Source: Alphaproteobacteria bacterium MedPE-SWcel
GTDB lineage: Bacteria > Pseudomonadota > Alphaproteobacteria > Rhodobacterales > Rhodobacteraceae
Direction of reading: 5' to 3'
Length of the DNA: 64,000 nt
Assembly: GCA_001874255.1 (NCBI GenBank)
Contig: MPDC01000013.1
Location: 52,856 to 116,855, forward strand
Made by a program: the position numbers and the translations under genes. Positions 42,051-51,055 of this stretch are shown one piece after another. Within the stretch, counting starts at the first letter, position 1. The number at the start of each line of letters is the position of its first letter. The notes beneath the pieces were generated by a model. That model saw only the letters and a program-made list of their open reading frames with translations. It had not been told where the DNA came from and ran no database searches.

Positions 42051-43154
42051 ATGCCCACTTTTACCTATTTCGTCTATGCGCCCGCTGCGTTGGACTTTTT
42101 CAACGGGACCATCCGGCTCGATCCGGACTATGATCCCGAAGAGGACCGCCGCGTGGTGGAGCTGTCGGATGACGACAATACGCTTGATGGTGATTTTACC
42201 AACAATGAACGGGGCACCGACCGCGATCAGCGCGGCACCGTATTTGAAAGCGATGGCACGACCCCGGCGCGGATAAGTGGCCAATACATCTCCGATGATC
42301 GCATCTATGCGGAGAGCCGCCTGACCCTGACGGGCAGTGATGGCAGCGTGATCGAGGTCTACACGCTGGAAAGCGACGGGGTTTTCATCGGATATCTGCC
42401 GACCTCGCCGCTGTTGTCGAATGTGGACTACAGCTACACGGTGTCCAATGTCATCAACGACGATGAGCTGTCGGGGCGGTATTTCGACCAGTATCAAGGC
42501 GACGATGGCACCGATCCGGGTGAATACACCGATGACAACGGCACCCCGCTGATCGAAGGCGCGGTGGTGGTCTGTTTTACGCCGAATTCACAGGTAACCA
42601 CGCCCGAGGGCGCGCGCCGCATCCGTGATCTGGAGGTCGGTGATCGTATCCTGACCCGCGACCGGGGATATCAGCCCCTCCGTTGGATCTATCGCCGCAC
42701 CCTCACCCGTGCGTTTCTGGACGACAACCCGCATCTGGCGCCGGTGGTGTTCGAAAAGGACTCGCTCGGCCCCGGATGCCCCAAGCGGCGGATGAAAGTG
42801 TCGCCTCACCACCGGATGCTGATCCAGAGCCAGCTGAGCGAGATGCTCTTTGCCGGAGGCGCTATTCTGGCGCCGGCCAAAGGGTTGATCAATGGCACCC
42901 AGGCCTACCAGGACACCTCCGGCGTGCCGGTCAGCTATGTCCACCTGCTGTTTGACCAGCATGAGGTGATCGAAGTCGATGGTGTATTTGCCGAAAGCTA
43001 CCATCCCACCGAGCGCGTGCTCAGCACCTCCGAGGCGGCCCTGCGGGAGGAGCTCTACCAGATCTTTCCCGACCTTCAGCGCGATCTGGACGCCTATGGT
43101 CCCACCTGCTATCCGGCGATTTCCGTGCGTGAGGCACGTCTGCTCAAGGCCTGA
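42051..43154 (+). CDS. Hint-domain protein
   Basis: A 367-residue, acidic protein. Residues 1-170 are beta-rich and Asp/Gly-rich with no obvious family. From Cys175 a Hint (Hedgehog/intein) domain begins: VCFTPNSQVTTPEGARRIRD, GDRILTRDRGYQPLRWI and SPHHRMLI. The domain ends in VIEVDGVFAESYHP, without the clear HN/Cys residues that complete intein splicing, so self-cleavage at Cys175 rather than splicing is more likely. Hint_2 proteins are common in Rhodobacteraceae, often secreted and related to RTX-type proteins; a role is not established. A ribbon-helix-helix gene follows 3 bp later. Confidence 0.85.
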   Translation: MPTFTYFVYAPAALDFFNGTIRLDPDYDPEEDRRVVELSDDDNTLDGDFTNNERGTDRDQRGTVFESDGTTPARISGQYISDDRIYAESRLTLTGSDGSVIEVYTLESDGVFIGYLPTSPLLSNVDYSYTVSNVINDDELSGRYFDQYQGDDGTDPGEYTDDNGTPLIEGAVVVCFTPNSQVTTPEGARRIRDLEVGDRILTRDRGYQPLRWIYRRTLTRAFLDDNPHLAPVVFEKDSLGPGCPKRRMKVSPHHRMLIQSQLSEMLFAGGAILAPAKGLINGTQAYQDTSGVPVSYVHLLFDQHEVIEVDGVFAESYHPTERVLSTSEAALREELYQIFPDLQRDLDAYGPTCYPAISVREARLLKA

Positions 43155-43157
43155 CCC

Positions 43158-43391
43158 ATGTTGAGCCAACGCCCCAGAAAACGCTCCCTGACCCTGCGCG
43201 GACATCGGACCTCGGTGTCGCTGGAGGATGCGTTCTGGGCCGAATTCCGAAGGTTGGCGGCAGAGGACGGCCGCGCAATCAACGAGTTGGCGGCCGAAAT
43301 CGACGAAGCGCGCGGCACCGAATGCGGTCTGGCCTCGGCGATCCGGCTCTATGTGCTGGCGGCGCTGAAGCAACAGACCCCGCCCGAGTAG
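43158..43391 (+). CDS. ribbon-helix-helix domain protein
   Basis: A 77-residue protein starting MLSQRPRKRSLTLRGHRTSV and containing SLEDAFWAEFRRLAAEDGRAINELAAEI. This is the RHH_4 type of ribbon-helix-helix: a basic strand, then two helices. Such proteins are usually dimeric DNA-binding repressors. The start is 3 bp after the Hint gene's stop, so the two are probably co-expressed. It is convergent with the P450 gene. Confidence 0.85.
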   Translation: MLSQRPRKRSLTLRGHRTSVSLEDAFWAEFRRLAAEDGRAINELAAEIDEARGTECGLASAIRLYVLAALKQQTPPE

Positions 43392-43396
43392 CGCCT

Positions 43397-44767
43397 TCAG
43401 CGCGGCGTCAGGCGCAGCCAGATGCCGGTCTTCGATCTGACCGTCAGATGCGCCACCGGCTGCGGCACCTTGTCGGCGACCGGCTCCACCCGGTATTCGC
43501 GCAGCAGATGCGCCAGGATCAGAACCCCTTCGACCATCGCAAACCCCGCCCCGGTACAGACCCGGGGACCGGCGGAAAAGGGCATATAGGCGGTGCGGGC
43601 GCAGGCCTTTCCGGTTTCGGTCTGCCAACGGGCCGGGTCAAAGTCATCGGGCCGGTCCCACACCCGAGTGTGCCGGTGCAAATGCCAGGGGCTGAGCACG
43701 ATCTGCGATCCCTTGGGCACAGGCCGGTTGCGAAACGCTTCGGGACAGGCGGCCTCGCGGACCATCATCGGCACCGGCGGATAAAGCCGCAGCGTCTCGC
43801 GGTAGACATCCCGTGTGATCCGCAGGCGGCTGACGGCGGTGAAATCCTCGGCGCCATGCTCCATCGCCTCCTGGGCGACGCGGTCCTGCCAGTCCGGATA
43901 GCGCGCCAGAAGATACAGCGCCCAGCCCAGAGCCGAGGCGCTGGTTTCATGACCGGCGAGAAAGAAGATCGCGACCTGATCCACCATTTCCCCGGTGTCA
44001 AAGCCGAGGCCCGTTTCGGGATCCGGCGTCGTCATGATCTTGGTGGCCAGATCCGGCGGCGCGGTGCCCGCTTTGATGGCCGCCAGACGGGTCTCGGTCA
44101 GATCCGATATCAACCGCCGGATCCGGGCCGCATTGCTGCGGGTGCCCCTGGGGTAGATCCGTGGCATCCAGCGCGGCAGCGGCACAAAGGCCGCGAGGTT
44201 GAGAAGGGGCTGCGCCTGTTGATAGGCCCGAAACCGGGCAAAGACCTCGGCCGCCACCCGATGTTCGATCGGGATCGAGAAAAGCGTGCGAAAGATCACA
44301 TCCGCCGCGATATGAGAAGTCACCGTCTCGATCTCCAACGGTGCCCCGTCAGCCGCAGCCTTGAGACGCAGAACGCCCGCCTCGGCAGCCGCCCGCATTG
44401 CCGGAAAGCTCTCTTTCAGCCGCCCGCCCTCAAAGGCCGGGTCGATGATCCGGCGTTGCCGCTTCCAGGTGTCGCCATTGGTCAGGAAAACGGAGTTGCC
44501 CAACAAGGGGCGCAGCCCTTCGCTCACCCGGTCGGATTTCGGAAAGTCCCCGGGCCGGGTCTTCAGAACCACGTCGAGCAGATCGGGATCGTTGATCATG
44601 AAGGAGCGAAAGAAGGGGGTTTTGAATTCCGCCATCCAGGCCCGGTACAGGCGGGCGGGCTGGGCGGACAGGATGTCCTGACGGAACAGTTTCAGGTAGC
44701 GCCACAGCGAAACCTTGTCCGGCCGGGCCGCAGGTTTCGGCGGCAGCAGGGGCGGCACCGGGGTCAT
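43397..44767 (-). CDS. cytochrome P450
   Basis: A 456-residue P450. The heme-binding motif is FSAGPRVCTGAGFAM (thiolate Cys near residue 404). The I-helix has AGHETSASALGWAL, the K-helix ETLRLYPP, and the C-terminal part SPWHLHRHTRVWDRPDDFDPARW. All core motifs for an active monooxygenase are present, and no membrane anchor is obvious. The substrate is unknown; there is no adjacent ferredoxin or reductase. The start overlaps the stop of the upstream hydrolase by 4 bp (ATGA), so both proteins are made from one message. Confidence 0.93.
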   Translation of the reverse strand: MTPVPPLLPPKPAARPDKVSLWRYLKLFRQDILSAQPARLYRAWMAEFKTPFFRSFMINDPDLLDVVLKTRPGDFPKSDRVSEGLRPLLGNSVFLTNGDTWKRQRRIIDPAFEGGRLKESFPAMRAAAEAGVLRLKAAADGAPLEIETVTSHIAADVIFRTLFSIPIEHRVAAEVFARFRAYQQAQPLLNLAAFVPLPRWMPRIYPRGTRSNAARIRRLISDLTETRLAAIKAGTAPPDLATKIMTTPDPETGLGFDTGEMVDQVAIFFLAGHETSASALGWALYLLARYPDWQDRVAQEAMEHGAEDFTAVSRLRITRDVYRETLRLYPPVPMMVREAACPEAFRNRPVPKGSQIVLSPWHLHRHTRVWDRPDDFDPARWQTETGKACARTAYMPFSAGPRVCTGAGFAMVEGVLILAHLLREYRVEPVADKVPQPVAHLTVRSKTGIWLRLTPR

Positions 44768-46011
44768 CGCAGTGCCACCGAGGTATAGCGGTTCACGGCG
44801 CGGCTCAGGCGGGAGCGCGAATGGTCGCGCATCCGGTAGCGGCTCCGCAGCGACAAAGGCCCGGCGGTGATCTGGAAATAGTCATAGTCGCGCGGCGCGT
44901 CAAAGGCGCAAAGATACTGAAAATGCAGCCGGAAATAGCGGCGTTTCAATGCTTGCCAGCGCGCGGGGCTGAGGCTTTGGCTGAAGGCGGCGGAAAACAC
45001 CACCGGCCAGCGCTGTGCCGGGCGCGCAACGCCAGACACCGCCACCGGATCACATAGCGCAAACGCGCAGCCATCGCCCGGCGCGGTGACATCATACCAG
45101 GCAATCCCGACCTGTTCCGACATCTCCTGCAGATCCCGGCGCAACCGCTCCGCGCGGGGCAGAAAGGACACCATCGGCACCACCTGACCGAGGCTGAGAA
45201 AGTTCAGCTCCGGGCGCGGCTCCGGCAGCCCCTCGCGCAGGAGATCCGCCAGCACCGACACACCGATATGCGCCCCGGAGGAATGTCCGACCACCAGTAC
45301 CTCGTCGCTGTCATTGTCTGCCAGAGCGCTGCGGACAGTGGCCGTGAATTCGGCGATACGGGTCTCCAGATCTGGCGGATACTGCCCGCGCAAGGCGGCC
45401 GAATGGGCGTAGTCATGCATGAGGTAATAGGCGAACAGCCGGTTGTCCCGCGCCTTGAACGCCCCCAGCACCGCAGCCGCCGCCCCGGCCCCCAGCAGCA
45501 CTTGCCCCGCCAACCGCAGGCCCGTCGGCATCTCGAGCGCCGCCCCGAACACCCCGACGGCCCAGGCGACACCGCCCGCCAGCGCCAGCGCCACAAGCGC
45601 CTGCACCAGCAGGATCGCGACCGGATAGAGTGCAGCAATCACCGGCCCCTTGCGCAGACGCATCAGCCGCCACAAGGCGCCGCAAGAGATGTAGATCCAG
45701 GCGGTCTGCAGCAGCTGCACATAGGTCGCCGCAATGGAGGTCCGCATACTGTTGCGGACGATATCGGACCACGGCAGGACTTCGATGTCGGTCTCCACCT
45801 CCTGACCGTCGATCCGGGCCGAGACGTGCCAGCCAAAAGCGCTCGAGGCGGATCCGGGCGTCAGCGCCAGATCGTAGCCGGACAGCCGTGCCTGATCCCG
45901 CCCCTCCCTGCGATACAACTCGCGGTAGCGACGCGGAGGGAACGGGTCATAGCCCGGAATGTAGAAAACGCGGCGGCGGCGCACCGGCGACGGCGATTGT
46001 GAACTGCTCAT
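44764..46011 (-). CDS. putative membrane-anchored alpha/beta hydrolase
   Basis: A 415-residue protein. The first part has RRVFYIPGYDPFPPRRYRELY, typical of alpha/beta hydrolase-like proteins, with IPGYDP as a possible oxyanion loop. Two or three hydrophobic helices lie at about residues 105-190. The nucleophile elbow is VVGHSSGAHIGVSVL (Ser near residue 255). The C-terminal part has no obvious further family motif. It is coupled to the P450 gene by a 4-bp overlap, so a shared substrate is likely, for example a lipid ester or lactone. The substrate itself cannot be inferred. Confidence 0.78.
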   Translation of the reverse strand: MSSSQSPSPVRRRRVFYIPGYDPFPPRRYRELYRREGRDQARLSGYDLALTPGSASSAFGWHVSARIDGQEVETDIEVLPWSDIVRNSMRTSIAATYVQLLQTAWIYISCGALWRLMRLRKGPVIAALYPVAILLVQALVALALAGGVAWAVGVFGAALEMPTGLRLAGQVLLGAGAAAAVLGAFKARDNRLFAYYLMHDYAHSAALRGQYPPDLETRIAEFTATVRSALADNDSDEVLVVGHSSGAHIGVSVLADLLREGLPEPRPELNFLSLGQVVPMVSFLPRAERLRRDLQEMSEQVGIAWYDVTAPGDGCAFALCDPVAVSGVARPAQRWPVVFSAAFSQSLSPARWQALKRRYFRLHFQYLCAFDAPRDYDYFQITAGPLSLRSRYRMRDHSRSRLSRAVNRYTSVALR

Positions 46012-46080
46012 GACCCTGTTCTTTCTTGCCGCAAGCCTAGCGCAGGTTTCCGGCAAGAGAAAGACAGCGCGTAGCGCACC

Positions 46081-46833
46081 TTAGCCCAATGTGGCCAGAG
46101 CCGGGAATGTCTCCAGCAGCCAGAAGGAAAAGCTGGTGAACAGGCCCGTGACCAACATCACACCGACCAGCAACAGCAGCCCGCCCATAATCTTTTCGAT
46201 CAGCCCCATGTGACGCTTGATCCGGTTCATCAGCACCATGGAGCGGCTGAGAAAAATGGCAGCCAGCAGAAACGGCACCCCGAGCCCCAGCGCATAGACA
46301 CCCAGCAGAATCGTGCCGCGGCTGACGGAGGCCTCCGAGGCGGCGAGCGACAGGATCGCCCCCAGCTGTGGCCCGATGCAGGGCGTCCAGCCAAAGGCAA
46401 AGGCCAGCCCCAGCACATAGGCGCCAAGCACCGACCCGCCGGCATCAGCAGTCTCCATCCGGGCCTCGCGGTCCAGCAGAGGAATGCGAAACACCGACAG
46501 GAAGTGCAGCCCGAAGATGATCACCACCACGCCGGACACTTTGGCAAACAGTTCCTGATTCTGGAGCACAAAAGCCCCGAAGGCCGAGGCGGTGAACCCC
46601 AGGAGCAAAAACACCGTCGACAGGCCCAGAACAAAGAACATCGCCGCCAGCACCGCCTTGCGCCGGGCCGCCGCCGTGCCCTGGATTTCGCCGATCGTCA
46701 CCCCGCTCATATAGGCCAGATAGGGCGGCACGATGGGCAGCACGCAGGGGCTGAGAAAGCTGATGATACCGCCCATAAGGGCGATGAACATGGCGGGCAA
46801 AAGGCTCGCGTCTATGATCTCGATTCCAAACAT
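46081..46833 (-). CDS. ccdA: cytochrome c biogenesis protein CcdA
   Basis: A 250-residue protein with six membrane helices. The redox-active cysteines are in FLSPCVLPIVPPYLAYMSG (helix 1, about residue 28) and GWTPCIGPQLGAIL (helix 4, about residue 150), the CcdA/DsbD-beta signature. It passes electrons from cytoplasmic thioredoxin across the membrane to reduce periplasmic thiols, including apocytochrome c haem-binding sites. The start is chosen because it is the family start; the upstream open frame overlaps the divergent tusA. No ccm genes are adjacent. Confidence 0.93.
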   Translation of the reverse strand: MFGIEIIDASLLPAMFIALMGGIISFLSPCVLPIVPPYLAYMSGVTIGEIQGTAAARRKAVLAAMFFVLGLSTVFLLLGFTASAFGAFVLQNQELFAKVSGVVVIIFGLHFLSVFRIPLLDREARMETADAGGSVLGAYVLGLAFAFGWTPCIGPQLGAILSLAASEASVSRGTILLGVYALGLGVPFLLAAIFLSRSMVLMNRIKRHMGLIEKIMGGLLLLVGVMLVTGLFTSFSFWLLETFPALATLG

Positions 46834-46926
46834 GAACCCTCCATAGACCAGCGGCGGGGCAAGGTCACGCGCACGGGGTGTCACATCCCTGTGGACAGGC
46901 TGTAATACGCGGCCTATTTCGGTCTC

Positions 46927-47163
46927 ATGACAGATTTTGACACCACTTTGGACGCCATCGGCCTGCTCTGCCCCCTGCCCGTCCTGAAAGCCCGCAAACG
47001 ATTGGAGCCGCTGCCCCTGGGCGGCGTTCTGTGTATCCTCGCCGATGATCCGGCAGCGGTGATCGACGTGCCGCATTTTTGCAGCGAAGCGGGGCATGAC
47101 TTTCTCGGGATGGAAGAGCGCGACACCCATCAGATCTACAGGATCCGCAAAGGCAGACCCTGA
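46927..47163 (+). CDS. TusA/SirA-like sulfurtransferase
   Basis: A 78-residue protein with the SirA/TusA fold. Cys15 lies in LDAIGLLCPLPVLKARKRLE, the CPxP motif that carries the persulfide. TusA relatives pass sulfur for tRNA thiolation or molybdenum cofactor, and several paralogues exist in roseobacters, so its specific partner is uncertain. It is divergent from ccdA. Its stop begins a region of 14-bp repeats. Confidence 0.87.
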   Translation: MTDFDTTLDAIGLLCPLPVLKARKRLEPLPLGGVLCILADDPAAVIDVPHFCSEAGHDFLGMEERDTHQIYRIRKGRP

Positions 47164-47233
47164 AGAGCCAAGTCCAGAAAACCCGGGCCTGAAAACTCGG
47201 GCCTGAGCATCAGGACTTGAACATCAGAGCCAA
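47161..47233 (+). repeat. degenerate 14-bp repeat after tusA
   Basis: The units AAAACCCGGGCCTG (47178-47191) and AAAACTCGGGCCTG (47192-47205) are followed by two diverged units. TGA occurs at 47161 (gene stop), 47190, 47204 and 47218. The last three are exactly 14 bp apart and close all three frames. Confidence 0.8.
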
Positions 47234-47266
47234 AAAATGGCAGGCGCTCCCCTCGGCCGGAGTGCA

Positions 47267-47294
47267 AAAGGCGGCCCCTTTCGGGACCGCCTTT
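47267..47294 (-). terminator. terminator downstream of rne
   Basis: A 12-bp stem with one mismatch (47267-47278 and 47283-47294) has a four-base loop. It lies 28 bp after the rne stop and on the minus strand ends CCTTTTGC. Confidence 0.7.
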
Positions 47295-47321
47295 CGTGTT
47301 TCAATCCTTTGAGACGCCGGA

Positions 47322-50261
47322 TCAGCCGCCCACGGACCACCATCCGCGCCGTTTTGGCTTGGCGGGTTTCTCCACCGCCACGGGTTCGGCAGTTTCGGGT
47401 TCTGGTTCTGGTGCCGACTCTGGCGCTGCTTCAGCTGCAGGCTCTGGCTGCGGCTCGGGTTGAGCTTCGGCGATCTCCTCTGCGACTGGGCTTTCAGCCG
47501 GGGTTTCATCCGTTTCAACCGGAGCCTCGGCCGCGGCTTCGACCGGCGCATCGTCAGCCGGAGCCTCCGCCACGGTGGTCGTTCCCTCTGGCGCGATTGC
47601 CTCGGGCGCTGCGCTCTCGTCAACCGCAGCTTCTGCCTCTGTTTCGGCCGCTGTTTCGGCCTCTGTTTCTACGGGCGCTTCGGAGACAACCGGCTCTGCA
47701 ACAGCCGCGGTCTCAGCCTCGTTGGACGGCGCACTCGTATCGGCAGTGACCTCAACCGTGTCGGCCTCAACCGTGTCGACCTCCGCCTCCGGAGCTGTCG
47801 CCGCGACACCGGCAGCCGCCACAGCAGGTGCGGTGGCCTCGCCGTCGGCTGCGTCACGCTCTTCGCTCACAATCTCCGGCTTCTTGCGGGACCGGCTGCG
47901 CGTGCGGGTGCGGGTCTTTTTCTTCTTCGGCTCAGCTTCGGCCTCCGCGTCAGCCTCGGCGGTGTCGCCTACGGCGTCAGCGGTCTCGGTTGGCTGACTG
48001 TCGGCCTCCACCTCGGGATCGGCATCAGACGCGTTCGCAGACTCTCCGCCGTCCGATCCGTTCTCGCCATTCGAGGACTTCTTGCGCCGCCGCCGACGCC
48101 GCTTGCGCTTGGGCTTCGCCTCGCCATCGCCGTCATCGGTTGCATCGACCGGTTCGGGAGCCTGGTCGACCTCGGCCTCCTCTTCGCGCTCTTCGATGGC
48201 ATCGATCTGATCCATGATCGACGTATCGACCGAAACCACCGGACCTGCCACAGCGGCAATGCTGCGCGACGCGGTCTTGAATTTCTCCAGCGTGAAGTCC
48301 GGGCTGACCAGTTTGACATCGCCCTCAATGCGCACGGACAGACCGTAGCGAAGCTCTATCTGTGCGATATGCTCGCGCTTCTGGTTCATCAGGTAATTGG
48401 CGATATCCACCGGACATTTAACCAAGACCTCGCGCGACCGGCCACGGGTGCCTTCCTCTTCGATCTGACGCAGGATCGACAACGCCATGCTGTCATCAGA
48501 GCGGATCAGACCGGTGCCGTGGCAATGCGGACAGGGGGCCGTGGTGGCCTCGATCATGCCGGGGCGCAGACGCTGGCGCGACATTTCCAGCAGACCAAAG
48601 CCGGAAATGCGACCGACCTGAATGCGGGCGCGGTCGGTCTTCAGCTTGTCTTTCAGCTTTTTCTCGACGGCGGCGTTGTTCTTGCGTTCGTCCATATCGA
48701 TGAAGTCGATGACGATCAGACCCGCAAGGTCGCGCAACCGCAGCTGACGCGCCACTTCTTCGGCGGCCTCGAGGTTGGTCTTGGTCGCGGTCTCTTCGAT
48801 CGAGGCCTCTTTGGTGGCCCGCCCCGAGTTGACGTCGATTGCCACCAAGGCTTCGGTGACGCCGATCACGATATAGCCGCCGGATTTCAACTGCACCGTC
48901 GGGTTGAACATGCCGGAAAGATAGCTCTCCACCTGATAGCGCGCGAACAGAGGCAGGGATTCACTGTAGTTCTGCACGTTCTTGGCATGGGACGGCATGA
49001 TCATCTTCATGAAGTCCTTGGCGATGCGGTAGCCGCGTTCGCCTTCGACCAGAACCTCGTCAATCTCGCGGTTATAGAGATCGCGGATCGAGCGTTTGAT
49101 CAGGTCGCCTTCCTCATAGATCTTGGCCGGCGCGATGGATTTCAGCGTCAGCTCGCGGATCTGTTCCCAAAGCCGCTGCAGATACTCATAGTCGCGCTTG
49201 ATTTCGGCCTTGGTGCGTTTGGCTCCGGCCGTGCGCACGATCAGACCGGCGCCCTGTGGCACATCAAGTTCGGTGGCGATTTCCTTGAGCTTCTTGCGGT
49301 CGACGGCATTGGTGATCTTGCGGGAGATGCCGCCACCGCGTGCGGTGTTCGGCATCAACACGCAATAGCGGCCCGCCAGCGACAGATAGGTGGTGAGAGC
49401 GGCGCCCTTGTTGCCGCGCTCTTCCTTGACGACCTGGACCAGCAGAACCTGACGGACCTTGATGACTTCCTGGATCTTGTAGCGGCGCGGACGGGGTTTG
49501 CGCTGCGGACGGATATCTTCCTGGTCATCTTCATCCGCCACGGATTCGATGCTGTCGTCCTTGTCTGCCGCATCGGCAGATTTGCCTTTGGTGGGCGTGT
49601 CCTCATCGCCATCGTCGTCACCCGCGTCGCCCCCGTCCGCGTCATCCTGCGACGCCTGAACCGGGGCCTCAGCAGCGTCTTCGGCGGCGTCAGCAACAGC
49701 CTCCGGGCCGGGCGCATCGGCCACATCGGTTTCGGGCGCGGCGACATCTGCCTGGGCCGCGTCGGTTTCGGGCACCTCGGCGATGTCCGACGCGTCGTCG
49801 GTCAGGTCGATGGTCTCCATGCCGGAGATCTCACCTGCGGGGGCTGTGACCTCTTTGGTCTCAACCGCGTCGCTGGTGGTGGTTTTCTCGGCCCGTGTTC
49901 TGCTGCGGGAGCGCGAGCGTTTCTTGGGCTTTGGCTCGTCCTCGTCTTCATCCCGGGCGCGCATGGATTCCGCATAGGCGCGTTCTTCCTCCATCAGGGC
50001 CTCTCGGTCCGCGACGGGGATCTGGTAGTAATCCGGGTGAATTTCAGAGAACGCCAGGAAACCATGGCGATTGCCGCCATAGTCCACAAAAGCCGCCTGC
50101 AGCGAGGGTTCGACGCGGGTTACTTTTGCAAGGTAAATATTTCCAGCAAGCTGGCGTTTGTTTTCAGATTCAAAGTCAAATTCCTCGACCTTGTTTCCAT
50201 CCACCACCACGACGCGGGTCTCTTCCGCGTGGGTGGCGTCGATCAGCATTTTCTTCGCCAT
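47322..50261 (-). CDS. rne: ribonuclease E
   Basis: A 979-residue endonuclease. The S1 domain starts MAKKMLIDATHAEETRVVVV and is interrupted by a long acidic, low-complexity insert (about residues 100-260) between YAESM and the KIQEVIKVRQVLLVQVVKEE strand. The catalytic region has VAIDVNSGRAT and LIVIDFIDMDERKNN with the magnesium-binding aspartates, and the zinc-link is CPHCHGTG. A long acidic Glu/Ala-rich C-terminal scaffold follows and ends KPKRRGWWSVGG. It degrades mRNA and matures tRNA and rRNA. The insert is typical of alphaproteobacterial RNase E. Confidence 0.95.
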   Translation of the reverse strand: MAKKMLIDATHAEETRVVVVDGNKVEEFDFESENKRQLAGNIYLAKVTRVEPSLQAAFVDYGGNRHGFLAFSEIHPDYYQIPVADREALMEEERAYAESMRARDEDEDEPKPKKRSRSRSRTRAEKTTTSDAVETKEVTAPAGEISGMETIDLTDDASDIAEVPETDAAQADVAAPETDVADAPGPEAVADAAEDAAEAPVQASQDDADGGDAGDDDGDEDTPTKGKSADAADKDDSIESVADEDDQEDIRPQRKPRPRRYKIQEVIKVRQVLLVQVVKEERGNKGAALTTYLSLAGRYCVLMPNTARGGGISRKITNAVDRKKLKEIATELDVPQGAGLIVRTAGAKRTKAEIKRDYEYLQRLWEQIRELTLKSIAPAKIYEEGDLIKRSIRDLYNREIDEVLVEGERGYRIAKDFMKMIMPSHAKNVQNYSESLPLFARYQVESYLSGMFNPTVQLKSGGYIVIGVTEALVAIDVNSGRATKEASIEETATKTNLEAAEEVARQLRLRDLAGLIVIDFIDMDERKNNAAVEKKLKDKLKTDRARIQVGRISGFGLLEMSRQRLRPGMIEATTAPCPHCHGTGLIRSDDSMALSILRQIEEEGTRGRSREVLVKCPVDIANYLMNQKREHIAQIELRYGLSVRIEGDVKLVSPDFTLEKFKTASRSIAAVAGPVVSVDTSIMDQIDAIEEREEEAEVDQAPEPVDATDDGDGEAKPKRKRRRRRRKKSSNGENGSDGGESANASDADPEVEADSQPTETADAVGDTAEADAEAEAEPKKKKTRTRTRSRSRKKPEIVSEERDAADGEATAPAVAAAGVAATAPEAEVDTVEADTVEVTADTSAPSNEAETAAVAEPVVSEAPVETEAETAAETEAEAAVDESAAPEAIAPEGTTTVAEAPADDAPVEAAAEAPVETDETPAESPVAEEIAEAQPEPQPEPAAEAAPESAPEPEPETAEPVAVEKPAKPKRRGWWSVGG

Positions 50262-51055
50262 TAGTCCTTATGGTGCACCATGCCAGCACAGGCCGCCGCC
50301 GGGCCAGGGTCATGGGCAAGCAGACCGAAGTCCCTGCCCTTGCCCAAAATCCAGGCGGACGAACATGTTGTGGGTGGTGTCTTGTCAGGGCGACTTTCGA
50401 CGGCGCAGGGAACACAGCAGTGCAACAGCACGACGTCCGGCAGAATTGCGGACCACCTGTTGTCTTGCTCAATACTCTCGCGCGCGTCATCGCGGTTCTT
50501 CTCCGACAGGTGGGTTTATCCCGATCCCTGCCCGTTATTTCCTCTTCGGCACTGTCGCACTGGACCCTGTCGAAGCAGGCACTCAACAGCCTCGCAGTTT
50601 GCGAGACGAACTGGTCTGTCGAGATGCCCCGGCGACGGCCGGACGGACATTCAAGACAGAAAATCTCATGTATGGACGCCGACAGAAGCGGGGTCCGTCT
50701 TTTCAGCATAAGGCCTGTGGATAGGTAATGACAATGGTCATTCTGCGCCCCATGCTCGCTAAAGGTGATTTCGCTTTATAGATGCAATTTTGAAAGGCGG
50801 CGTTAAGATTGGGCAGGCGTATCAGAAAAGCTGCATGAATTCCGCGCCCGCCTGTCTCGGCGGACGCGCGCCGGGCGTCCCACACAGCGGCCTCTGCCGC
50901 CTCCACGACGTCCGTCAGGGAGGCGGCGAACCGTTGACCGGACCTCTCAGAAGGGGAAAGATCCTCGCCCCGCAGATCCGGCAGCTTCGCGCACACCTGC
51001 ATGCGCCAGAGACCCGGGGAGCGGCTTCAGTGTGCTCCCTGGGTGGCTCTGAGCC
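50262..51055. other. long gene-free region upstream of rne
   Basis: These 794 bases between rne and dctD, both leftward, contain no gene I can support. They must hold the rne promoter and probably a long 5' leader, since RNase E genes commonly autoregulate through their leader. An inverted repeat, AATGAC and GTCATT with a four-base spacer, lies at 50727-50742. A 99-residue minus-strand frame at 50703-51002 has no family resemblance. Confidence 0.55.

Noticed and set aside
47460..50264. A 934-codon open frame antisense to RNase E
   Set aside because: It mirrors rne almost exactly; high GC and the rne codon bias suppress stops on the opposite strand. It has no family features.
50703..51002. 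A 99-codon minus-strand frame upstream of rne
   Set aside because: No family resemblance and no clear ribosome binding site; kept only as a note in the gene-free region.
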